Source: JAIBAI01 sp044238875 (GTDB taxonomy: Bacteria; Bacteroidota; Bacteroidia; M30B66). From it: a DNA stretch of 55,424 nucleotides. Each line of letters begins with the position of its first letter. Position 1 is the stretch's first letter. Where the stretch lies: NCBI GenBank assembly GCA_044238875.1, contig JBIICM010000002.1:1-55424 (forward strand), read 5' to 3'. The notes below the pieces were generated by a model. The model was not told the origin of the DNA. It was given only the letters and a program-made list of their open reading frames with translations, and ran no database searches. Made by a program: the position numbers and the translations under genes. Below are positions 7,082 to 16,100 of this stretch, piece after piece.

Positions 7082-7519
7082 ATGGCTAAAGAAGTAAGTG
7101 CACTCATAAAGTTACAGGTGAAAGGCGGCGCAGCCAATCCATCACCACCAATTGGACCGGCACTCGGTGCGAAAGGTGTGAACATCATGGATTTCTGCAA
7201 GCAGTTTAACGCCCGTACCCAGGATCAGGCTGGCAAAGTGCTACCGGTAATTATTACTGTTTTTGCTGATAAATCCTTTGAATTTATCATCAAAACCCCT
7301 CCGGTAGCTGTGCAACTGAAAGAGGCTGCCAAATTGCAAAGTGGTTCAGCAGAACCTAACCGCAAAAAGGTAGCAACTATCAACTGGGATACTGTACGCT
7401 CAATAGCAGAAGCCAAAATGCCCGATCTCAATTGTTTTACAGTTGAATCGGCCATGAGCATGGTAGCAGGCACTGCGCGCAGTATGGGTATCAACATTGA
7501 TGGCCAGCGTCCTTTTTAA
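7082..7519 (+). CDS. rplK: 50S ribosomal protein L11
   Basis: L11 forms the GTPase-associated centre of the 50S subunit with 23S rRNA and L10-L7/L12. The 145-residue protein has the conserved LQVKGGAANPSPPIGPALG block with its proline-rich linker, followed by GVNIMDFCKQFNA and the C-terminal rRNA-binding domain ending in the GTARSMGI region. I placed the start at the ATG at 7082 (MAKEVSALIKLQ) because this is the family N-terminus; an ATG at 7028 in the same frame would add 18 unrelated residues. Confidence 0.97.
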   Translation: MAKEVSALIKLQVKGGAANPSPPIGPALGAKGVNIMDFCKQFNARTQDQAGKVLPVIITVFADKSFEFIIKTPPVAVQLKEAAKLQSGSAEPNRKKVATINWDTVRSIAEAKMPDLNCFTVESAMSMVAGTARSMGINIDGQRPF

Positions 7520-7543
7520 CTTACGACGTAAAAAAAGAGTGAA

Positions 7544-8239
7544 ATGGCAAAACTGACAAAAAAACGGAAAGTAGCCCTCGGGAAGATTGATCAGGAGAAA
7601 TCCTATCCTCTACTTGAGGCGGCTAAACTCGTAAAGGAGATCTCCTCCGCCAAATTCGATGCTTCCGTTGATCTGGCCGTCCGGCTGGGTGTTGATCCGC
7701 GCAAAGCCAATCAAATGGTACGCGGTATTGTATCCCTGCCCCACGGAACCGGAAAAACGGTACGCGTGCTTGTGCTCTGCACTCCTGAAAAGGAAGAAGA
7801 AGCAAAAGCAGCAGGCGCTGATTTTGTAGGTTTGGATGATTACATTGAGAAAATTAAAGGTGGTTGGACAGATGTTGATGTTATTATCACAATGCCCAGC
7901 ATCATGGCTAAAGTTGGAGCCCTTGGTCGTATCCTTGGTCCCCGCGGCCTTATGCCCAACCCAAAAACAGGTACCGTTACCCTTGAAGTAGGAAAAGCCG
8001 TTCAGGAAGTGAAAGGCGGAAAAATCGACTTCAAAGTGGACAAAGCAGGTATCGTGCATGCTGCAATCGGCAAAACATCTTTTTCATCAGAAAACCTTCA
8101 TGATAATGCAAAGGAATTGCTTCAGACAATCATTAAACTGAAGCCTACCTCTGCTAAAGGTACTTATGTAAGAAGTGTTTACCTGTCGAGTACTATGAGT
8201 CCTTCAGTGGCTGTTGATCTTAAAACCGTCGGCGCCTGA
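7544..8239 (+). CDS. rplA: 50S ribosomal protein L1
   Basis: L1 forms the mobile stalk of the 50S subunit that helps release the E-site tRNA and is usually the translational repressor of the L11-L1 pair. The 231-residue protein has the family features: KFDASVDLAVRLGVDPRKA, the KVGALGRILGPRGLMPNPK signature, and KIDFKVDKAGIVHAAIGK. The start lies 24 bp after rplK and the gene is clearly co-transcribed with it. Confidence 0.97.
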   Translation: MAKLTKKRKVALGKIDQEKSYPLLEAAKLVKEISSAKFDASVDLAVRLGVDPRKANQMVRGIVSLPHGTGKTVRVLVLCTPEKEEEAKAAGADFVGLDDYIEKIKGGWTDVDVIITMPSIMAKVGALGRILGPRGLMPNPKTGTVTLEVGKAVQEVKGGKIDFKVDKAGIVHAAIGKTSFSSENLHDNAKELLQTIIKLKPTSAKGTYVRSVYLSSTMSPSVAVDLKTVGA

Positions 8240-8265
8240 TTATTCAAACTTTAATTCTGTAAAAC

Positions 8266-8787
8266 ATGAAAAAAGAAGATAAAGACAGGGTAATCAACGA
8301 ACTGGTTGATAAGCTCAACAACACGAAGAACTTCTACCTCACCGATACTTCTACTCTTACCGTTGAAAAAACAAATGCCCTGCGCAGAAGTTGCTTCAAA
8401 AAGAATATCGAACTAAAGGTAGTAAAGAACACCCTGCTTCAGAAAGCCCTCGAAAAACTCGAAACGGATTACTCACCACTTTTTGTAGCCCTCAAAGGCA
8501 CAACAGCGGTGATGTTTACCGAATCAGTCAACGATCCGGCCAAACTGATCAAGGAGTTCCGTAAAACAAGTGACAAACCGGCGCTCAAAGCTGCCTACGT
8601 AGAAGAATCTTTCTACCTTGGTGATAATCAGCTTGAAGCTCTAATTTCGATCAAAACCAAAAACGAGGTTATCGGAGAAATTATCGGATTACTGCAATCA
8701 CCCGCACGCAATGTTATTTCTGCCCTTCAGTCGGGCGGAGGAAAACTCGCTGGCATCGTGAAAACACTCTCCGAAAGAAACGCATAA
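8266..8787 (+). CDS. rplJ: 50S ribosomal protein L10
   Basis: L10 anchors the L7/L12 dimers to the ribosomal stalk base. The 173-residue protein has the N-terminal rRNA-binding domain (FYLTDTSTLTVEKTNALRR; VVKNTLLQKAL) and the C-terminal helix that binds L7/L12. Only 26 bp separate it from rplA, so the long L10 leader known from enterobacteria is absent, and regulation probably acts on the whole rplKAJL unit. Confidence 0.96.
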   Translation: MKKEDKDRVINELVDKLNNTKNFYLTDTSTLTVEKTNALRRSCFKKNIELKVVKNTLLQKALEKLETDYSPLFVALKGTTAVMFTESVNDPAKLIKEFRKTSDKPALKAAYVEESFYLGDNQLEALISIKTKNEVIGEIIGLLQSPARNVISALQSGGGKLAGIVKTLSERNA

Positions 8788-8832
8788 TCTCATCAATCAA
8801 TTTTTTTAACAACCAAAAACAATCCAATAAAA

Positions 8833-9213
8833 ATGGCAGACCTGAAAGCTTTCGCAGAACAGTTGGTAAACCTGACAGTGAAAGAAGTCAATGAATTGGC
8901 TCAAATTCTCAAAGACGAATATGGAATCGAACCTGCAGCAGCAGCAGTAGCAATTGCAGCTACAGGCGGCGGTGGCGGTGGCGCTGACGCAGTCGAGGAA
9001 AAAACATCTTTCGATGTAATTCTTAAGGCAGCTGGTCCTAACAAACTCGCAGTTGTAAAACTGGTGAAAGAGTTGACCGGACTCGGACTTAAAGAAGCCA
9101 AAGACCTGGTTGACGGCGCTCCAAAGCCGTTGAAAGAAGGTGTAAGCAAGGAAGAGGCAGAAGCGCTTAAGTCGCAACTGACCGAAGCCGGTGCTGAAGT
9201 AGAGGTTAAGTAA
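8833..9213 (+). CDS. rplL: 50S ribosomal protein L7/L12
   Basis: L7/L12 is the multicopy stalk protein that recruits and activates translational GTPases. The 126-residue protein has the N-terminal dimerisation helices, a flexible Ala/Gly hinge (around residues 35-50, including six consecutive Gly), and the C-terminal domain with EEKTSFDVIL, NKLAVVKLVKELTGLGLKEA and LVDGAPKPLKEG. It ends 23 bp before a large palindrome that precedes rpoB. Confidence 0.97.
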   Translation: MADLKAFAEQLVNLTVKEVNELAQILKDEYGIEPAAAAVAIAATGGGGGGADAVEEKTSFDVILKAAGPNKLAVVKLVKELTGLGLKEAKDLVDGAPKPLKEGVSKEEAEALKSQLTEAGAEVEVK

Positions 9214-9236
9214 TCTCTTCCGGCATTTTCAGCAGC

Positions 9237-9264
9237 AAAGACCTCAGGAATTCCTGAGGTCTTT
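9237..9264. terminator. 28-bp perfect palindrome between rplL and rpoB (attenuator-like)
   Basis: Both arms (AAAGACCTCAGGAA and TTCCTGAGGTCTTT) are exact reverse complements, giving a 14-bp stem centred on GAATTC. It is not followed by a T-run beyond CTTT. Its place, 49 bp before rpoB, matches the rplL-rpoB attenuator of E. coli, which lowers rpoBC expression relative to the ribosomal proteins. It could also be an mRNA processing site. Confidence 0.6.
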
Positions 9265-9313
9265 AGCTGTTTTGTTACAATTTCTTTCAATATTCATCTA
9301 AATCTCCGTTCCC

Positions 9314-12300
9314 TTGTCAAACCTTAAAAAACGCACCCAGAGATTAAGCTTCGCATCGAGCAAGATGCCGATTGAATATCCTGATTTTCTTGATGTTCAG
9401 GTTCAATCATTCCGGGATTTCTTCCAGCTTGAGACTACACCTGAAAACCGTCAGGACGAAGGTCTGTTTAAAGTGTTTTCGGAAAACTTCCCCATTTCGG
9501 ATGCACGGAATAATTTCGTGCTCGAATTTCTCGATTACTTTATTGATCCTCCAAGGTATTCAATTGAAGAATGTCTTGAAAGAGGGCTCACATACAGTGT
9601 ACCCCTCAAAGCAAAACTGAAACTTTATTGTACCGATCCGGAGCATGAAGATTTCGAAACAATCGTGCAGGATGTTTACTTAGGAACTATTCCCTACATG
9701 ACCCCTAAAGGTACATTTGTTATAAATGGTGCTGAAAGGGTTGTAGTATCTCAGCTGCACAGATCTCCCGGAGTATTCTTCGGACAAAGCCGTCATGCCA
9801 ACGGTACAAAACTTTATTCGGCCAGGGTAATCCCCTTCAAGGGTTCGTGGATTGAATTCGCTACTGACATCAATAATGTGATGTATGCGTACATTGACCG
9901 TAAGAAAAAACTTCCGGTAACCACCCTGCTCCGCGCCATCGGTTATGAAAGCGATAAGGATATCCTTGAAATTTTTGGTCTCGCCGATGAACTCAAAGTT
10001 AGCAAAACCTCTATCAAAAATGCAGTCGGCCGCCGACTTGCAGCCCGGGTTCTTAAATCATGGGTTGAAGATTTCGTAGATGAAGATACAGGTGAAGTTG
10101 TTTCGATTCAACGAAATGAAGTGCTCATTGACAGGGAGGTTGTTATTGAAAAAGAACACATTGACCTTATTGTAGATTCGGGCGTGAAGTCAATCATTCT
10201 GCATAAGAATGACATCAATGCCACCGATTACACCATCATATATAATACCCTCCAGAAAGATACTTCAAATTCTGAAAAAGAAGCTGTTGAGCATATTTAC
10301 AGACAGCTGCGAAATGCTGAACCACCTGATGAGGAAACAGCAAGAGGTATCATTGATAAGCTATTTTTCTCAGACAAACGCTATGACCTTGGCGATGTTG
10401 GCCGTTACCGGATTAACAAGAAGCTGGGTCTTAGCACCCCTGATGATACACGGGTGCTCACCCGTGAAGACATTATCTCCATTATTCGCTACCTGATTGA
10501 GCTGATCAATTCAAAAGCTGATGTGGATGATATTGATCACCTTTCAAATCGCCGTGTGAGAACGGTTGGCGAACAGCTATACGGTCAGTTTGGCGTAGGT
10601 CTATCGAGAATGGCCCGCACCATTCGCGAAAGAATGAATGTTCGTGATAATGAAGTTTTTACGCCAACTGATCTGATCAATGCAAAAACACTTTCCAGTG
10701 TGATCAATTCCTTCTTTGGAACCAATCAGTTGTCACAGTTTATGGATCAGACCAATCCGCTTTCTGAGATTACCCATAAACGCAGACTTTCAGCGCTCGG
10801 ACCAGGTGGTCTTTCCCGCGAAAGAGCAGGTTTTGAGGTGCGAGATGTGCACTATACTCACTATGGCCGACTTTGCACCATTGAAACTCCTGAAGGTCCA
10901 AACATCGGACTTATTTCCTCGCTTTGCGTTTTTGCTAAGATCAATAAACTAGGTTTTATTGAAACGCCATATCGCACAGTTTCAGATGGTAAGGTTGATC
11001 TTGATAAACCTATTGTTTACTTAAGTGCAGAGGAGGAGGAAGCATCCATTATAGCTCAGTCAAAAACTGAAATCAATAAGGATGGCTCTTTCCATGAAAG
11101 CAGGGTAAAAGCAAGGTTCGCAGGCGATTTTCCGGTTGTTGAACCTGATAAAATCAGTTTGATGGACGTTGCTCCGAATCAGATTGCTTCAATCGCCGCT
11201 TCTCTGATTCCTTTCCTTGAACATGATGATGCAAACCGTGCCCTGATGGGTTCAAACATGATGCGTCAGGCTGTTCCACTTTTAAATCCCGAAGCACCGA
11301 TTGTAGGTACGGGTCTAGAACCGCTTGTTGCCAGAGATTCAAGGGTACTGATTAATGCTGAAGGTGAAGGCGTGGTTGAATGGGTAGATGCTAACGAAAT
11401 AATCATCAGGTACAGCAGAACTGAAGACGAAAAACTGGTAAGTTTTGATGATGATGTTAAATCGTATCGTTTGACCAAGTTCCGCAAAACCAACCAAAAT
11501 ACTACCATTAACCTCAAACCTATCGTTTCAAAAGGAGAAAAAGTAACAAAAGGTCAGGTGCTTTGTGAAGGTTATGCCACTCAGTCAGGAGAACTTGCGC
11601 TTGGCCGTAATCTTAAAGTGGCGTTCATGCCCTGGAAAGGAAATAATTTCGAGGATGCTATTGTAATCTCTGAGCGTATTGTGCGTGAAGACGTATTTAC
11701 AAGCTTACATATAGAAGAGTTTATTCTCGAAGTACGCGATACCAAGCGCGGTTTGGAAGAGCTTACCTCTGACATTCCTAATGTGAGCGAAGAAGCTACC
11801 AAAGACCTTGATGAGTACGGTTTAATAAGAATTGGTGCAGAAGTTAAGCCCGGTGATATTCTGATCGGTAAAATCACGCCAAAAGGTGAAAGTGACCCAT
11901 CTCCGGAGGAGAAACTGCTCAGAGCGATTTTCGGTGATAAAGCAGGTGATGTGAAAGATGCCTCGCTCAAGGCGCCCCCATCTCTATCAGGTGTGGTGAT
12001 TGATAAAAAGCTTTTCTCAAGAATTATTAAGGATCGTAAAGCTAAAACCGAAGAAAAACCGGTGTTGGCAAAAATTGATGCTGAACGCGATAAAGCAATT
12101 GAAGAGCTTAAGGGCCGACTGATTGACAAATTGTTTCAACTTGTCAATGGAAAAACATCTCAGGGTATCTACAATAATTTCAAGGAAGAAATTGTGGCCA
12201 AAGGGGTGAAGTTTACCGTTAAAATGCTTCAGGGTATTGACTATGCGCAGGTTAATCCAAATAAATGGACAACCGATAAGGATCGCAATAATCTGATCAA

Positions 12301-13126
12301 GTATCTGCTTAACAATTACAACATTCGTTACAATGATTTAAACGGTATTGCGAAGCGGAAAAAATTCGCAGCTACAGTTGGTGATGAATTACCTGCAGGA
12401 ATCGTTCAGCTTGCCAAAGTTTACATCGCTAAAAAACGTAAACTAAAGGTAGGTGATAAAATGGCCGGTCGCCATGGTAACAAAGGTATTGTTGCCCGGA
12501 TAGTGAGGGAAGAAGAAATGCCTTTTCTTGAAGATGGAACACCTGTTGACATTGTGCTCAATCCACTCGGGGTACCTTCTCGAATGAACCTTGGGCAAAT
12601 ATATGAGACCGTTCTTGGGTGGGCAGGGGAGAAGCTCGGAATGAATTTCGCCACGCCTATTTTCGACGGTGCCACAATTGATCAGATAAACGCTTACACC
12701 GAAAAGGCGGATTTGCCCAAATTCGGAAGGACATTCCTCATTGACGGTGGTACGGGCGAAAGATTTGACCAGCCCGCTACGGTAGGTATCATCTATATGA
12801 TGAAATTGGGTCACATGGTGGATGATAAAATGCATGCCCGTTCTATCGGACCTTACTCACTTATCACTCAGCAGCCGCTCGGTGGTAAAGCCCAGTTCGG
12901 AGGTCAGCGTTTTGGTGAAATGGAGGTTTGGGCACTCGAAGCATTCGGTGCAGCCAATATTCTCCAGGAAATTCTTACCGTCAAATCTGATGATGTGATT
13001 GGAAGAGCCAAAGCCTATGAAGCAATTGTTAAAGGCGACAACATGCCGGTACCAGGTATTCCGGAATCATTCAATGTATTGTTGCATGAATTGCGGGGCC
13101 TTGGTCTCAAAATTACCCTCGACTGA
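9314..13126 (+). CDS. rpoB: DNA-directed RNA polymerase subunit beta
   Basis: RpoB forms one jaw of RNA polymerase and contains the rifampicin pocket. The 1270-residue protein has the fork and rifampicin region (FFGTNQLSQFMDQTNPLSEI; THKRRLSALGPGGLSRERAG), the KMAGRHGNKGI motif and the C-terminal GEMEVWALEAFGAA. The reading frame is closed by a TAA at 9299-9301, and the first ATG (9365) would remove the conserved QRLSFASSK segment, so translation must start at the TTG at 9314. The region just upstream has no clear Shine-Dalgarno sequence. Length matches other Bacteroidota RpoB proteins. Confidence 0.98.
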   Translation: MSNLKKRTQRLSFASSKMPIEYPDFLDVQVQSFRDFFQLETTPENRQDEGLFKVFSENFPISDARNNFVLEFLDYFIDPPRYSIEECLERGLTYSVPLKAKLKLYCTDPEHEDFETIVQDVYLGTIPYMTPKGTFVINGAERVVVSQLHRSPGVFFGQSRHANGTKLYSARVIPFKGSWIEFATDINNVMYAYIDRKKKLPVTTLLRAIGYESDKDILEIFGLADELKVSKTSIKNAVGRRLAARVLKSWVEDFVDEDTGEVVSIQRNEVLIDREVVIEKEHIDLIVDSGVKSIILHKNDINATDYTIIYNTLQKDTSNSEKEAVEHIYRQLRNAEPPDEETARGIIDKLFFSDKRYDLGDVGRYRINKKLGLSTPDDTRVLTREDIISIIRYLIELINSKADVDDIDHLSNRRVRTVGEQLYGQFGVGLSRMARTIRERMNVRDNEVFTPTDLINAKTLSSVINSFFGTNQLSQFMDQTNPLSEITHKRRLSALGPGGLSRERAGFEVRDVHYTHYGRLCTIETPEGPNIGLISSLCVFAKINKLGFIETPYRTVSDGKVDLDKPIVYLSAEEEEASIIAQSKTEINKDGSFHESRVKARFAGDFPVVEPDKISLMDVAPNQIASIAASLIPFLEHDDANRALMGSNMMRQAVPLLNPEAPIVGTGLEPLVARDSRVLINAEGEGVVEWVDANEIIIRYSRTEDEKLVSFDDDVKSYRLTKFRKTNQNTTINLKPIVSKGEKVTKGQVLCEGYATQSGELALGRNLKVAFMPWKGNNFEDAIVISERIVREDVFTSLHIEEFILEVRDTKRGLEELTSDIPNVSEEATKDLDEYGLIRIGAEVKPGDILIGKITPKGESDPSPEEKLLRAIFGDKAGDVKDASLKAPPSLSGVVIDKKLFSRIIKDRKAKTEEKPVLAKIDAERDKAIEELKGRLIDKLFQLVNGKTSQGIYNNFKEEIVAKGVKFTVKMLQGIDYAQVNPNKWTTDKDRNNLIKYLLNNYNIRYNDLNGIAKRKKFAATVGDELPAGIVQLAKVYIAKKRKLKVGDKMAGRHGNKGIVARIVREEEMPFLEDGTPVDIVLNPLGVPSRMNLGQIYETVLGWAGEKLGMNFATPIFDGATIDQINAYTEKADLPKFGRTFLIDGGTGERFDQPATVGIIYMMKLGHMVDDKMHARSIGPYSLITQQPLGGKAQFGGQRFGEMEVWALEAFGAANILQEILTVKSDDVIGRAKAYEAIVKGDNMPVPGIPESFNVLLHELRGLGLKITLD

Positions 13127-13133
13127 TAAATCC

Positions 13134-13160
13134 TGTCCCGGAGACATGCGCTCCGGGACA
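13134..13160. terminator. Hairpin in the rpoB-rpoC gap
   Basis: A 10-bp perfect stem (TGTCCCGGAG/CTCCGGGACA) with a 7-nt loop fills most of the 61-bp gap between rpoB and rpoC. It is followed by TTTATT rather than a full T-run. Because rpoB and rpoC must be expressed together, it is more likely a stabilising, processing or partial attenuation hairpin than a strong terminator. Confidence 0.5.
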
Positions 13161-13187
13161 TTTATTCACACCTGAACCCTTTCAAAT

Positions 13188-16100
13188 ATGGCTTTGCGCA
13201 AAGACATAAAACTAAAAAGCAACTTCAAAAAAATCATCGTTAGCCTGGCTTCTCCGGAAGATATTCTGGATCAAAGTCATGGCGAGGTGCTCAAACCCGA
13301 AACCATCAACTACAGAACTTATAAGCCTGAAATGGGCGGTTTGTTCTGCGAACGGATTTTTGGACCTGTTAAAGACTATGAATGCCATTGCGGCAAGTAT
13401 AAGCGAATCCGCTACAAAGGCATTATCTGCGACCGCTGCGGTGTAGAAGTAACTGAGAAAAAGGTGCGCCGTGAAAGAATGGGGCACATTCAACTGGTTG
13501 TACCGGTTGCCCATATCTGGTTTTTCCGCTCATTACCCAATAAGATTGGGTATTTGCTTGGACTTGCCACAAAAAAACTGGATGCCATCATTTATTATGA
13601 ACGATATGTTGTAATCAATGCCGGTCTGGCCGCTGAACAAGGTTTAGGTTACATGGATTTTCTTACGGAAGAAGAGTACCTCCAGGTGCTTGAAAATCTT
13701 CCGAAAGAGAACCAATACCTTGACGACAGTGATCCGAATAAATTCATTGCCAGGATGGGGGCGGATGCATTGTTTATGCTTCTTTCACGCCTTAATCTGG
13801 AGGAACTTTCTTATGACCTTAGAAACAAGGCCAATACAGAAACTTCGCAACAACGTAAAAATGAAGCCTTAAAGCGTCTTCAGGTAGTGGAAGCCTTCAG
13901 AATGGCTAACGAAGGCAATGGTATCAACAGGCCTGAATGGATGATTCTGAAAGTAATTCCGGTTATTCCTCCTGAATTGCGCCCATTAGTGCCACTTGAT
14001 GGTGGTCGTTTTGCAACATCTGACTTAAATGACCTTTACAGACGTGTAATCATCAGAAATAACCGTTTGAAAAGGCTCATTGAAATCAAAGCTCCTGAAG
14101 TAATTTTGCGCAATGAAAAGCGCATGTTGCAGGAAGCTGTTGACTCTTTGCTCGATAACTCGAGAAAGTCAAATGCGGTGAAAACAGATTCAAACCGCGC
14201 GCTGAAGTCGCTTTCTGATTCTCTAAAAGGTAAACAGGGAAGATTCCGTCAGAATCTGCTTGGTAAAAGGGTTGATTATTCAGCCCGTTCAGTGATCGTC
14301 GTAGGTCCTGAATTGAAACTGCATGAGTGCGGACTTCCAAAAGATATGGCTGCAGAACTTTTCAAGCCCTTTATCATTCGCAAGATGATTGAGCGCGGCG
14401 TTGTGAAAACTGTTAAGTCTGCCAAAAAAATAGTGGATAAAAAAGAACCGATCGTTTGGGACATTCTTGAGAATATCCTGAAAGGACATCCGGTGCTTCT
14501 GAACCGCGCTCCAACATTGCACCGCTTAGGTATACAGGCATTCCAGCCTAAACTTATTGAAGGCAAGGCTATTCAATTGCACCCTTTGGTATGTACGGCT
14601 TTCAACGCCGACTTCGACGGTGACCAGATGGCTGTTCACGTGCCCCTCGGTAACGCTGCTATCCTTGAGGCTCAGCTGCTGATGCTGGCTTCCCACAACA
14701 TTCTGAACCCCGCCAACGGTGCACCGATCACAGTTCCTTCGCAGGACATGGTTCTTGGGCTTTACTACATGACCAAAGGTCGCAAAACTGATGAAACGCA
14801 TAAAGTGAAAGGAGAAGGTTTTACCTTCTATTCACCTGAGGAGGTAATTATCGCCTACAATGAAAAACGGGTAGATCTCCATGCCTGGATTAAGGTTAAA
14901 ACTATGGTTCGGGAAGGTGATCTGCTCACCAGAAAAGTGATTGAAACCACCGTGGGTCGTGTTATCTTCAATCAGGTTGTTCCAACCAAAGTAGGCTATA
15001 TCAATGAACTGCTTACCAAAAAATCGCTACGTGATATCATTGGTAATATTGTTAAGGAAACCGGTATGGCAACAACTGCGAAGTTCCTTGATGACATTAA
15101 AGACCTTGGTTTCTCAATGGCTTTCCGTGGTGGATTGTCATTTAACCTTGGTGATGTGATTGTACCGGAGGATAAGGAAAAGATGATCAGTGATGCCAAT
15201 GCGCAGGTGGAGGAGGTACTCATGAATTACAACATGGGCTTTATCACCAACAACGAGCGGTACAATCAGATCATTGACATCTGGACGCACACCAATTCAA
15301 GGCTTACCCAGCGGTTGATGAATCAGCTGGTTAACGATAATCAGGGCTTTAACCCAATTTACATGATGCTTGATTCTGGTGCAAGGGGCTCAAAAGAACA
15401 GATCCGTCAGCTTTCAGGTATGCGTGGATTGATGGCCAAACCCCAGAAGTCAGGTGCTTCAGGTGGAGAGATCATTGAAAACCCCATCCTTTCAAACTTT
15501 AAGGAAGGTCTCTCAATTCTTGAGTACTTTATTTCTACCCACGGAGCCAGAAAAGGTCTTGCAGATACGGCACTGAAAACAGCCGATGCAGGTTATCTTA
15601 CTCGTCGTCTTGTAGATGTTTCTCAGGATGTAATTATCAGTGATGAAGACTGTGGTACACTGCGGGGACTTACTGCTACTGCATTGAAAAACAATGAGGA
15701 GGTGGTAGAAAGTTTATATGACAGAATTCTGGGTCGTACAAGTTTGCATGACATTAATCACCCTGAGACGGGGGTTTTGCTGATAAACAGTGGCGATCAA
15801 ATTACAGAAGATGCAGCGCGCCGTATTGAGGAAAGCGGAATGGAAGCCGTTGAAATCCGTTCGGTACTCACCTGTGAGTCTGATCAGGGGGTTTGTTCAA
15901 AATGCTATGGCAGAAACCTTTCAACCGGAAGAATGGTGCAGAAAGGTGAAGCAGTTGGGGTTATCGCAGCCCAATCCATCGGAGAACCGGGAACCCAGCT
16001 TACACTACGTACATTCCACGTAGGTGGAACGGCATCCAATATTGCTGCGGCCTCAAAAGTTGAAGCAAAATATGATGGTTTGCTCGAAATTGATGAGTTA

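Noticed and set aside
8935..8985. Short GCA/GGC triplet repeats within rplL as a possible microsatellite
   Set aside because: They encode the Ala/Gly hinge of L7/L12, which is normal for this protein.
11581..12129. 182-codon antisense frame within rpoB
   Set aside because: Serine- and isoleucine-rich shadow of a conserved gene; such frames are common opposite long coding sequences.
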